A stretch of 64,000 nucleotides of DNA from NCBI GenBank assembly GCA_900323505.1, contig OOIN01000007.1:1116001-1180000 (forward strand). The letters run 5' to 3'. The stretch is from Ustilago trichophora (taxonomy: Eukaryota; Basidiomycota; Ustilaginomycetes; Ustilaginales; Ustilaginaceae). Each line of letters begins with the position of its first letter. Position 1 is the first letter of the stretch. Below are positions 1 through 9,267 of this stretch, one piece after another. The notes beneath the pieces were generated by a model. The model was not told where the DNA came from, did no database searches, and saw only the letters and a program-made list of their open reading frames with translations. The position numbers and the translations under genes are program-made.

Positions 1-3000
1 GTGAGCCCTACTGCAGCTGTCGACGAATGATTCTCAGCATCGTGACCTACACTAACATTTCCTCCTCCTTCTGCGCCGAGATTGTCCAAAATCGCACTTT
101 GTACAGCCGCCCACTTGGCGGCTCCTACCCTACTTTCTGTTGGTTTGAGTAAAGATTTGAAGCGCACCAAGTGGGTTGCAATCAAATCGACGATTTGGGC
201 TGGTGTGAGATGGAATTCAGGGCTGTTGAGAAGTGTCGCTACTGATGGGCCGGTGTAAGTGATGTGGTTGGTGGTAAGTGTGGCTGTAGAGGTGTTGGTG
301 GTGGGTAGGGGTGGGGTTGAGGGTTCGTCGTCGAACAAGTCTCCTTCTCCTCCAGTTGTGCCAGATGTGCTGTTTTTCGCATCTGCAGCACCGCTTGAGA
401 CAGAGGCGGTGGCAAGGGCCAGGATCTGGTCTGCCGGATCGCGCCTCTCTTCCTCGGAAGGTGCGGCACGGATAGCTTGCGCCGCACGAACTAGTCCAAG
501 CACCAATCCATAGATGCGAATAACGCCCTCCATTGCCCCTTCATCTATTCTCGCCAGATCCAAGTTGTGCATGAAGCTCAGCACCGGATGCACGGTCGCT
601 CTGGCGTCATTAGGAGCCACAAGATATAGCCATGACGCCAACCCCTTCTGATCGCGTCCGCTCTTCCCCATTCCAACATCCTTTCCTAGTGCTTGCACCA
701 ACCCATCCACACCCGACGACGTGTTGAGCAGCCAAGGTACAATCCTTGACTCGCCCTCCTTCCCTCCTGCCAAATTCTTCAACCAAGACCCACCACCCCC
801 GCGACTCAATAGCTCCGCCGTCACCCCAGCACTCTCCATCCTACCCTTCAACGAAGACAGATTAAAAGTCTCACATCCGACCTCTAGACCCATACTTCCC
901 TCTGCTGCATGCAGGAAATTCTCAAACGCCCTTGCGACAAGCTGACGCACGATCACCGGACAAGCATCCGTATCCAGCAGCAGCGCCAGAACTTCCAAAT
1001 GGACCGTTTTCGAATTGGCATTCCTCGGCAATCCATTGGCCAGAGTTCCGTCGCTCGAAGGTACGTCGACCACCGAAGCCTGAAGTCCGCATTCTGACAT
1101 GAAATCCAAAATCGGCTGAATGGGGACACGGGTGATCTCGGAAAGGAGCCAGGTGAGGGCTCCGGGGAGGGCAAAGGAGAGCAGGTCTTGGAGAAAGTAG
1201 CTCAACCCACCGCGAAGTGTTTCTAGGTCGATGATGCCGTGTTGGCATGCAGTGATGCTTTGGGAGAAGAGCAAAGGTGATAGACGGAGGAGTGTGGTGG
1301 GAGGTGATGCTTGGATGAGGTCGTCAGAGATTCCTTCGTTGCCGAAAAGGGCGTGGATCCAACGACCGACCAAACCGCATTCGTCTTCAGACAGCGCAGA
1401 GAGCGGGTAGCATACGGAAGAGGTAGCCAAGTATGTTGCTAGGAATGGTGGGTGAGATCGCGAGTCTTGTGGTGTAGCTGAGCCATCGAGTTCCGATTCG
1501 TGATTCTGCACCTGGTACCGAGAGATGCGGGATGGCGGAACGCTGTACCGATAGCAGAGCAGCTGAACAAACAGCAAAATATTCGACAAGGTGGAAGGTT
1601 CATCACTCGTCTGACCCACATCTTGATGATCTAAAACACTCGCCAGCGGATCGACCAACTGTACCGGATCAATATACAGCATCACCGTATCCAATACCGC
1701 TCCACCCTCACACGCATCCTCACCCATCGCCTTGCACCACCTCGCAATGCTCTCCAGATCATGCTGTTCCAACCAGCCCTGCATCTGCAACACGAGCTGT
1801 CGGGCAAAGATGAGATGCGTACCCGGATCTGACGCCACCCTATGCAACAGCTCCATCGGGTCATCTGTGGAAACTCGCGTTTCGAAGAGTGTATTGAGGG
1901 CCAGACCTTCCAGCTGTGCGTCCATGCGGAGGGACTGTGTGAGGCTCTGCACTTCAGATGCGAGCTTGTGGCCGTCGGGGAATTCGTCTGCGATGGCTTC
2001 TGGTCGGGCGAGCGAGTGCTCGATGCAGGCGCGGAGTAGCCATGCTTTGATCGGCTGCGATGGAGATGTGTCCAATCCCAGCACGTCTGGCATCGTGTCT
2101 GCATTCTCATCACCACTCTGCGCAGCGGGCGGTTGGGAAGCAGCGCTCTCACACGTGTTGAGCCGGTCTGCCATGACGAGCAGAGCAGCGCGGAGGGCGC
2201 TCTCCAGTCTAACGTGCGGTGCCTCCAGCCTCTTTCCGCGCAATGGGAGGTCTTGATGCACATCCAACCACTGTTCGAGCTGCAGGACCAGTTCTGGGAT
2301 CATGCCACAGAGCGCATTCCTCCAGATGGCAGCATACACTCCGGCCCCTTTGAAGGCAGGAGGCTGCTGGACGACGCTAGCACATGCATCGATGGCAGCG
2401 ACGAGCAGCTCAAAGTAGAAGGAGGTGAGCGACTTTTCGAGGGTGAGCGAGGGTGCGGCTGCATTGCGTCGTGCGAGGAAGAGCGTCTTGACGGCATCGA
2501 GTTTGTAAGCCCACGCCACGTGCTTGTCGACGAGCAGATGCATTAGGAATGCCATCTCTGGTTCGACGGTCGGCTTTTCTGCGGGGACGATGGCCGAAAC
2601 ATCGAGAAAGTGGTCCCATGTCGCCCTTCGTTGTGCATCCTGCATGGTCTCTGCCTTTTTTCTGCAAGCTTTGACGGAATTTCTCGAGGATGTATCGTCC
2701 AGGAGCGCTTCGCTGATTTGATCAATGACGCCAATCTGGCTGGTCAGCGAGCGTAGGAGCGCAATCTCATCTTTCCATGCTGGATTCATGGTTGCAAGGA
2801 CCGCTTCTATTTCAGAGACGGATGCGGTTGACTTGGATCTTGTCTGCTGCAGCAGTGCATCCTCAGGTTTAGCTTTGAGCTCTTTGGAAGCCTGAGCTGC
2901 AGACAGCTTCTGGATGACGTGTGCGAGTAAGTTCTGTCCGACATTGATGAGCACGGTGATGGCGACACGTGGAGCGAGCAGATTCTGTGGAGCCGAGATG

Positions 3001-3599
3001 TTGGAGTCGGCAGCAAGAGCGAGAAGGCGCAGATTTGAGACGACAAACGCCAGCGCCGCGGGAGCAATGCCGCCATCCTTGGCACTGGAGCTGCTGTGGG
3101 ATGCTGAAGAGCTCTCTGCGAATAAGTGTTGCAGTAGGACGAGGAACGATTGGCTGGAGACGCGGAAAGGGACGGGCGCTTGGAAGGTCATGAGCAGGCC
3201 CTGGCCAATGACTGAAGAGACTGTCTCGATGGCTGGAACATTTGCCGTCGCTGTCCTGACATTGGCGAGTAGGTGAAGAGTAATTGTGATCACATCTGTT
3301 ATAGGACCCTGATCCGGAGTGACGCCGGAGCGATTTGCACTGCCATAGATGAGAGCTTGCAGATACTCGATTAGAAGAGGATCGATGAAAGACTGGGAGA
3401 GGATGTATTTGACGAGGCAGCCAGCGGCGTATGAAGCGGCGAGGGATGTGTTTTCAACACTATCGTCCTGCTCTTGAGCTGCTTCGATCCGTCGCACAAG
3501 TTGATGAAGTAGGGACAGCCATTTAGACTGTGGAAGACGGCGAGAGAGAGCTTGGAGAAGCAACTTCTGGAGGAGCTGCTGTGCTTCGTCCTCGGACAT
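1..3599 (-). CDS. MED5: Mediator subunit 5-like protein, C-terminus cut by window edge
   Basis: An uninterrupted minus-strand frame runs from an ATG at 3597-3599 (protein begins MSEDEAQQLLQKLL) to the left edge without a stop, about 1199 codons. It is almost entirely helical and leucine-rich, as expected for the HEAT-like MED5/NUT1 tail-module subunit of Mediator. Mediator bridges activators and RNA polymerase II in the nucleus. The most family-like stretch lies around residues 783-850, where 'DLETLRGGLSYFLQDLL' is followed by 'ALPGALTWLL'; I recognise this as the core MED5 pattern. An acidic, Thr/Pro-rich low-complexity segment follows at roughly residues 1080-1120. No introns are needed. 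The gene is divergent from the AVT3-like gene across 1.1 kb. The identification rests on motif memory, so a different large helical nuclear protein is the main alternative. Confidence 0.72.
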   Translation of the reverse strand, partial: MSEDEAQQLLQKLLLQALSRRLPQSKWLSLLHQLVRRIEAAQEQDDSVENTSLAASYAAGCLVKYILSQSFIDPLLIEYLQALIYGSANRSGVTPDQGPITDVITITLHLLANVRTATANVPAIETVSSVIGQGLLMTFQAPVPFRVSSQSFLVLLQHLFAESSSASHSSSSAKDGGIAPAALAFVVSNLRLLALAADSNISAPQNLLAPRVAITVLINVGQNLLAHVIQKLSAAQASKELKAKPEDALLQQTRSKSTASVSEIEAVLATMNPAWKDEIALLRSLTSQIGVIDQISEALLDDTSSRNSVKACRKKAETMQDAQRRATWDHFLDVSAIVPAEKPTVEPEMAFLMHLLVDKHVAWAYKLDAVKTLFLARRNAAAPSLTLEKSLTSFYFELLVAAIDACASVVQQPPAFKGAGVYAAIWRNALCGMIPELVLQLEQWLDVHQDLPLRGKRLEAPHVRLESALRAALLVMADRLNTCESAASQPPAAQSGDENADTMPDVLGLDTSPSQPIKAWLLRACIEHSLARPEAIADEFPDGHKLASEVQSLTQSLRMDAQLEGLALNTLFETRVSTDDPMELLHRVASDPGTHLIFARQLVLQMQGWLEQHDLESIARWCKAMGEDACEGGAVLDTVMLYIDPVQLVDPLASVLDHQDVGQTSDEPSTLSNILLFVQLLCYRYSVPPSRISRYQVQNHESELDGSATPQDSRSHPPFLATYLATSSVCYPLSALSEDECGLVGRWIHALFGNEGISDDLIQASPPTTLLRLSPLLFSQSITACQHGIIDLETLRGGLSYFLQDLLSFALPGALTWLLSEITRVPIQPILDFMSECGLQASVVDVPSSDGTLANGLPRNANSKTVHLEVLALLLDTDACPVIVRQLVARAFENFLHAAEGSMGLEVGCETFNLSSLKGRMESAGVTAELLSRGGGGSWLKNLAGGKEGESRIVPWLLNTSSGVDGLVQALGKDVGMGKSGRDQKGLASWLYLVAPNDARATVHPVLSFMHNLDLARIDEGAMEGVIRIYGLVLGLVRAAQAIRAAPSEEERRDPADQILALATASVSSGAADAKNSTSGTTGGEGDLFDDEPSTPPLPTTNTSTATLTTNHITYTGPSVATLLNSPEFHLTPAQIVDLIATHLVRFKSLLKPTESRVGAAKWAAVQSAILDNLGAEGGGNVSVGHDAENHSSTAAVGL

Positions 3600-4729
3600 C
3601 TTGGCTGGAAGTGATGCTCAACAGGAGCTGGTGGAGAGCAGTTGTTGTGCGTTTATTCCTCCATGACGCTGTATCGTCCGTTGAAGGCACGGTGGGTTCG
3701 ACAGCTGCCTGCGGAGTACGAGGGCAGAGTCAGATGATGAGGAGAGCTTTCAAGGTTGTTGATGTGAATGAAGCAAGAAGAACAGCTACAGGGTCCACCC
3801 AGCGTCTTCTTGGGTTGATCTGAGCCCATCGGCGACTTTGGATCAAGATCAAAAGTGGAGCCCATCTTTTCGCGAAATTGTTATGCTTTGTTTTCAAACA
3901 GAATTCATTGGAAAATTTTGTCTAAGAGGGTCACGAGAACAATCAAGCCAAAAAAGTGAAACTTTAGGAGGAAGCTGCAGCATGCTGTCTTGTTGCACCC
4001 TCGACCAGCGAAATGAGGTCATGATGGTCCCTGCGCGAGAGGGTTGTACACCGTCTTCATTGTTCTGCATCGTACATCTAAGTTGTGCGCTCTCTCGAAT
4101 GATGACGATGAGGGCCAACCTGTGGGCCAACACCGGCAACCGTGCTGCTGTAAGTATGGCTCGGAAGTGCGTGTGTACGTGTGCATTGATTGAGCTTCGG
4201 ATGGCGTCGCACCGTGAGAAAGAGAGAGAGAGAGAGAGAAACACAAGAAGCGACGTTCGTTTTGAAATCAATTCGACGCACAAACAGACACGTTTGCCGC
4301 GTTTTCGGATGTGCCGGCTGCTGGGTCACAAGAAAAGGTCACACGGCGGCCAACTGCAACAAGGACAAACAAAGTTAAGTTTTGCGAACAGCTGTCGGTC
4401 CACCTCCGACCGCATTCCAACACTTGACCCTTTTTGAATCAGCATATACTCTACAGTAGTCAACTCGGCACATACCTCCCCACCCTTCTTTCCTATTCCC
4501 ACCATTTCATCTCCCTCTCCATCTTCCATCTCCAAAGCGGCTCAGTTTGGACATTGAACACCTCTACAACCAGCATAACGGCTTACGAATCGTAGACTGG
4601 CTACATCTACATCACACACTACCGCTCAGCAGAGCTTCTGGTGACGTAGCAGCTGATTGATACCATACAAGGTGTCAACCGTGTGGCTCCTCGACCCATT
4701 TCCTCAGTACAGCGTCACTGCGCACAATC
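3600..4729. other. Divergent intergenic region between MED5-like and AVT3-like genes
   Basis: This 1.13-kb stretch separates two outward-facing genes and must hold both promoters. A (GA)n tract lies at about 4215-4240. The last 300 bases before the transporter ATG are pyrimidine- and CA-rich, which fits a 5' leader. I saw no convincing gene; the small open frames here lack protein-like composition. Confidence 0.6.
4215..4240. repeat. (GA)n microsatellite
   Basis: About twelve consecutive GA dinucleotides lie in the divergent MED5/AVT3 promoter region. Confidence 0.85.
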
Positions 4730-7000
4730 ATGTCGACGCACAATGATAACGGTAAGGCCAGGGCTATCCCCTCGCCACGCCCTACAGACGACTCATCAAC
4801 ATCCACCCCCATCAGGTCTCCTGCCCGTGCCTTTGGAGACGGTCTGGGTCACGCATCACCCTCCCTTCCCAACATCCCTCCCCGCATTGGCTCTCCCTCA
4901 GCCGAGCCCCTCAATCTCTATTCCTCCTCGCAGCAGCGTCACGACTCGTCTGCCTTTGCCAGCTCCTTCCAGCGAACCATCTCGATCGAGCCACCCTCTC
5001 GCGATAGCGCCTCTCTTGCCCCTCCCCCGGCCGACTCTGGCATCTCCACCCCTAGCAACATCGACAACCTCGATTCGCTCCCCATCTCGGACGAGCGCAA
5101 AGCGCGCATCATCGAACGTCATCTCGCCCGACCCGATGCTGCCAATCGCGACTCGATTTCAGCTACCTCGATCCCCTCCGATCACACAGATGAGAGCTTT
5201 GCCAGTGAAGACAACCACGGCTCCTCTACGCCCAACGGTGCACCCGGCGATGGATCGGGCGAGTCTCCGTCCGAAATCGTGTTTGAGGACGTAGACGAGA
5301 GCTACCGCGGTCCCCATCAGATGCAGGGTGGTGCCATCACGGATGACGTCTACCGATGGGCTCACAAGAACCGCAGGGTATCGACCCGACGAACCAGGAG
5401 TGAGAGTCTCCACATGCCGCGAACTGCAACCATCGACCCAGAGCTCGATGTACAGGGCATCAAGGAGCCAGGTGGATTCCGTCGCTTCTTTGTCAACAGC
5501 CAAGCTGAGCTGCAGGGCAGGGCGCCGCCAAGGGCGCTTCGCAGCTTCATCGACTTTTTGAGTCTGTACGGACACTTTGCCGGAGAATTCCTCGAGGAAG
5601 ACGATGATGACGACGAGGACGAGGAAGACCTGACCGACGATGAAGATGGGGATGCTCGTGCCATTCCTGGAACGAGCCGAGCGGCAGGCAATGGGGACAC
5701 CGAACGCTCAGGTCTGCTGCGTAGCCGCAGGGGTCTGCACCGCAGCGATACCCAAGCTCGCATGCGCAAGGCCAGCAAGGAACGTCGTCGAGGTGAAGCC
5801 TCGGTGCTTGATGCTGTCATGATGCTGCTCAAGTCATTCGTCGGCACTGGCGTGCTCTTCCTCGGCAAAGCCTTCTACAACGGTGGTCTGCTCTTTTCGA
5901 CCATCACCCTCTGCTCGGTCGCCATCATCTCGCTGGTCTCCTTCCTGCTGCTGGTCAAGACCAACCTCAACTGTCCAGGCTCGTTCGGCGACATGGGCGG
6001 AATCCTTTACGGCCCCCGCATGCGTCTTGCCATCTTGGCGTCCATTGTTCTCTCCCAGCTCGGCTTCGTCGCGGCCTACACCGTCTTTGTCGCACAGAAC
6101 ATGCAAGCATTTGTTCTCGCCGTCACGCAGTGCAAGACGCTCGTACCTATCTGGGTGCTCATCTTGGGCCAGATGGCAGTCTTCCTCCCGCTCTCGCTCA
6201 TTCGACGCATTGCCAAGCTCTCGACTACCGCCTTGATTGCCGACGTCTTTATCCTGTTTGGCATTGTCTATCTCTTCCAGTACGAGATCAAGAAGGTCGC
6301 CAACGAAGGTCTGGCCGACGTGGTTATGTTCAACAGCAAAGACTTCCCGCTCTTCATCGGTACCGCTGTCTTCACTTTCGAAGGTATCGGACTGGTTATC
6401 CCAATCACCGAGTCGATGAAAGAGCCTGAAAAGTTCCCACGTGCACTCACTGGAGTCATGGCGGGAGTCATGGTGCTCTTCGCCTCGGCCGGCTCACTCT
6501 CGTACATGGCCTTCGGATCCAAGATTCAGACGGTAGTCATCACCAACCTTCCGCAAAACTCGCGCTTCGTCCAGGCCATGCAGTTCCTCTACTCGATCGC
6601 CATTCTGCTCTCCACGCCTCTCCAGCTCTTCCCCGCACTTGCCGTGCTCGAGAAGGGCATCTTCACCAAGAGCGGCAAGTACAACTGGAAGGTCAAGACC
6701 GAGAAGAATCTCTTCCGCTTTCTCGTGGTCGCCGTCTGCTGTTTGGCGGCTTGGGCAGGTGCCAACGATCTGGACAAGTTTGTATCGTTGATTGGATCGG
6801 TGGCTTGCGTGCCGCTGTGCTTTATCTACCCTCCTCTGCTGCACTTGAAGGCGAATGCGACAAGGACAAGTACCAAGGCGTTGAACTATGCCATGCTCTT
6901 CTTTGGTGTGGTCTGCGTCGTCTTTGCCGGTAGTCAGACGATCAAGGCGATGCTGGAGAGTAGTCAGCCTAGTGGTCCGCCTAGATGCTCTCCTCGCTAG
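4730..7000 (+). CDS. AVT3: AVT3/AVT4-type vacuolar amino-acid transporter
   Basis: This single-exon gene encodes 756 residues starting at ATG 4730. Residues 1-355 are hydrophilic, Ser/Pro-rich and probably cytosolic, with a run of Asp/Glu near 287-305. From about residue 357 a typical amino acid/auxin permease (Aa_trans) domain begins with 'VLDAVMMLLKSFVGTGVLFL', and roughly ten or eleven membrane segments follow to the C-terminus. Family members of this class export neutral amino acids from the vacuole to the cytosol. The long acidic N-terminal extension is usual in fungal AVT3/AVT4 proteins. The gene is divergent from the MED5-like gene and convergent with the peroxiredoxin gene. Family placement is secure; the exact paralogue and its substrates are inferred. 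Confidence 0.88.
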   Translation: MSTHNDNGKARAIPSPRPTDDSSTSTPIRSPARAFGDGLGHASPSLPNIPPRIGSPSAEPLNLYSSSQQRHDSSAFASSFQRTISIEPPSRDSASLAPPPADSGISTPSNIDNLDSLPISDERKARIIERHLARPDAANRDSISATSIPSDHTDESFASEDNHGSSTPNGAPGDGSGESPSEIVFEDVDESYRGPHQMQGGAITDDVYRWAHKNRRVSTRRTRSESLHMPRTATIDPELDVQGIKEPGGFRRFFVNSQAELQGRAPPRALRSFIDFLSLYGHFAGEFLEEDDDDDEDEEDLTDDEDGDARAIPGTSRAAGNGDTERSGLLRSRRGLHRSDTQARMRKASKERRRGEASVLDAVMMLLKSFVGTGVLFLGKAFYNGGLLFSTITLCSVAIISLVSFLLLVKTNLNCPGSFGDMGGILYGPRMRLAILASIVLSQLGFVAAYTVFVAQNMQAFVLAVTQCKTLVPIWVLILGQMAVFLPLSLIRRIAKLSTTALIADVFILFGIVYLFQYEIKKVANEGLADVVMFNSKDFPLFIGTAVFTFEGIGLVIPITESMKEPEKFPRALTGVMAGVMVLFASAGSLSYMAFGSKIQTVVITNLPQNSRFVQAMQFLYSIAILLSTPLQLFPALAVLEKGIFTKSGKYNWKVKTEKNLFRFLVVAVCCLAAWAGANDLDKFVSLIGSVACVPLCFIYPPLLHLKANATRTSTKALNYAMLFFGVVCVVFAGSQTIKAMLESSQPSGPPRCSPR

Positions 7001-7387
7001 ACAGAGCCAGAGTGGGAGGTTTGCGTCCATCTTGGTATGAGCATCGGTCTCTGACCGTCGCCATTGCATGCTCTGGGTAAATAGAAAGCACAATCGTTGG
7101 TGTTGCGGGTTTGTTTACTGTCACATAGGCACATTTTCTGATTGGTCCGTGCCGGTCTCTGTAAAGGTCGCTTCTCACATAAATTTCACATCCATAGACC
7201 AATTTCATACCTGTCTTGTGTGCATTTGTTGATTCAGCGACGCAACACAGGGTTGGCTTTCACTGCGTTGCCGATTTACAAGCCATGCACTCTGCAAACG
7301 GACATTCAAGCATTAGGCGATTCTTTACTGTCTTGGCCGTATACAAGCGAGCACATTGACTGAACACCAGCATCTTTGCGAAACTGG
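7001..7387. other. Convergent 3' intergenic region
   Basis: About 390 bases lie between the stops of the AVT3-like gene (+) and the peroxiredoxin gene (-). It presumably contains both 3' UTRs and polyadenylation signals; nothing else was recognised. Confidence 0.5.
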
Positions 7388-8279
7388 TTAGAGCTTGGCA
7401 AGAACATGGTCGGCACCCGAGACCTCGACAGCACCCGGGTTGGGCTCGCTGCTAAAGTCGACCACCTTGAGGTCATCGACGATGAGGGCGTAGCGGCCGG
7501 TACGCTCGCCAAAGCCCATAGCGCTGAGGTCGGCGGTGGAGCCGATGCCCTTGGAGAACTCGAGGTTGAGGTCGGTGGCAAAGATGACTTTGTCCTCAGC
7601 CTTGTTCTGAACACCCCAGGCCGACATGACGAAGGGGTCGTTCTGGGCGAGGACGATGATCTGGTCTACACCCTTGGACTTGAAGGCGTCGACCTGCTTG
7701 ATGTATGGTGGGATGTGGTTGACGTGGCAAGTGGCTATGGTTCGGCAGCACAAGATGAGAAAGCGAAAGAGGTAAGAAAGTGGAAAGAGAGGGTGTCAGA
7801 ATGAGTGGGATGCAGTGGGGAAGAGTGGGGTGAAGGCAAGGGGGTGTAAACTTACGAGTGTAGGCACCGGGAACGGCAACGATGACAATCTTCTTGCCCT
7901 TGAAAGCCTCGTGGGTCTGGACCTTGGTGGGAGCACCGCAGGCAGTGCCGTCAGCGAGCTCAGGAGCCCAGGGGACGTACATGAAAGTGGTGTTGGGAAT
8001 CTGGTCGCCCTTGGAGATAGCCTGTTGTCGTGGGGCGGAGGTAGCCATGGTTCGCATTGCATTTTTGTGGATGGGCGAGGTGGAGAATCGATTCCGACCA
8101 GCCGCAGTGCGAATTGAAGCGGTTTGAAGATTTTGACGGGGGAGCGAAAGAGTAGCAGACGAGGAGGAGGAGAGGGAGGAGATGAGTCTCCCAGACGCAG
8201 CAGCAGGAAGCATCGACGACCGCTGAGCAAAGGCAGCAGCTCGAATGGCCGGGACAGAGGTGAAGAGCTTGCTTACCAT
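7388..8279 (-). CDS. PRX5-type peroxiredoxin with mitochondrial presequence and C-terminal AKL
   Basis: There are two exons: 8279-7856 and 7734-7388, with a 121-nt intron (7735-7855; donor GTAAGT, acceptor ATAG). The spliced product is 256 residues. It belongs to the 1-Cys/atypical 2-Cys PRX5 (PMP20/Asp f 3) thioredoxin-fold family that reduces hydroperoxides. The splice junction rebuilds the catalytic 'AYTPTCHVNH' motif with the peroxidatic Cys near residue 144. The first ~75 residues are rich in Ala/Ser/Arg and lack acids, like a mitochondrial presequence. The protein ends in Ala-Lys-Leu, a recognised PTS1 peroxisomal signal. Internal Met75 and Met78 (context ACCATGG) would give a 179-182-residue enzyme, the normal family size. 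Dual or triple localisation is therefore likely but inferred. Confidence 0.92.
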
Positions 8280-8557
8280 TTTTGCGATGTTGCGAAAGCG
8301 AGTAAGTCAGGTTGCAATGGAAGGATTATGAACGTTGTTGGTTGGAAAGGAAAGATGGGTGGAGGGGATCAAGCGATCTTTAGTGTTTATATCTATCTCT
8401 TCTGCGAAGAAGAAGGGCGGGCGGGGATAAAGTGCGGCAGCGAAAAGGCTGGATGGAAGGCCGACCGTTTGCCGAAGGCAACATGCCCACCTTTTTCCTT
8501 TGATGCGCTTTTTTTGTTAGTTGGATGTCCGTGCGCAGCCGAAGAAGAGAGAGAGAG

Positions 8558-8640
8558 GAGTTTTTGCACTCGATGCCCCTCATGCACGACGTTTCTCACA
8601 GACTGCCCCTCCAGCTTGAGATTACACAGAATGCCCTCCA
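8558..8640. repeat. Left arm of inverted repeat
   Basis: Bases 8558-8604 are the reverse complement of 8942-8988 with a single mismatch over 47 bases. A second block, 8625-8640, matches the reverse complement of 8907-8922. The arms are separated by about 266 bases. Each arm lies inside a GA/CT tract on its outer side, so transcription through the region could form a long hairpin. Confidence 0.9.
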
Positions 8641-8906
8641 ACTCCCAGCCATTTTTGACAATCCGAGATTTTAAGACATTTTTCTTTTTTTTCTAAGTCT
8701 TTTCTGGAGATGGTCAAAGTATGCTCCTCCTTCCATCCATCTCCCTGCTTGCAAATGATCTCTTTTGATGCCTGAATTTGACATGTTTTGACAGGGTCCA
8801 CATAGGACTACAGCATTGTGCTTTTCTAGCTTGTCAAAAGCTCAATATTGAGAGATACAGGCTGTCAAAAAAGGTCTCTTCTGGAAAAAGATGCTCGGAT
8901 CCGCAA

Positions 8907-8988
8907 TGGAGGGCATTCTGTGAAGTTGTTTTTTAAGGGCTAGTCTGTGAGAAACGTCGTGCATGAGGGGCATCGAGTGAAAAAACTC
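8907..8988. repeat. Right arm of inverted repeat
   Basis: This is the partner of 8558-8640. The outer 47 bases are matched at 46 positions, and the 16-base block at 8907-8922 also pairs. A (GA)n run continues outward to about 9006. Confidence 0.9.
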
Positions 8989-9267
8989 GAGAGAGAGAGA
9001 GAGAGGGAGCAAAACCCTGAGCTTCTGGCCCCTTCTCTCGAAAAACGCGCCTCGGCATTCGTCCGCCTGCATCCTCGACCAATCGGCTTGCAATCACCCG
9101 ATTCGGATCCAAAGACCAACACTCAGGGTCAAAGATGTCGTCCAACGTTACGCGCCCGAATTTATTGTCAATACCAACCCCACGCACGCTGAACCCGAAC
9201 AAACGCGTCGATGTTTCGGCTACCAACATCATCCATCCCTAACTCGACACTTTGAACGTCACACACG

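Larger units (their letters stand above)
8280..9267. other. Divergent intergenic region PRX5/MIS18 with foldback
   Basis: This 990-base region lies between two outward-facing genes. Its main structure is an inverted repeat (arms 8558-8640 and 8907-8988, listed separately), each arm ending outward in a GA/CT tract. Apart from that and T-rich runs near 8670-8700, no gene was recognised. Confidence 0.6.
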
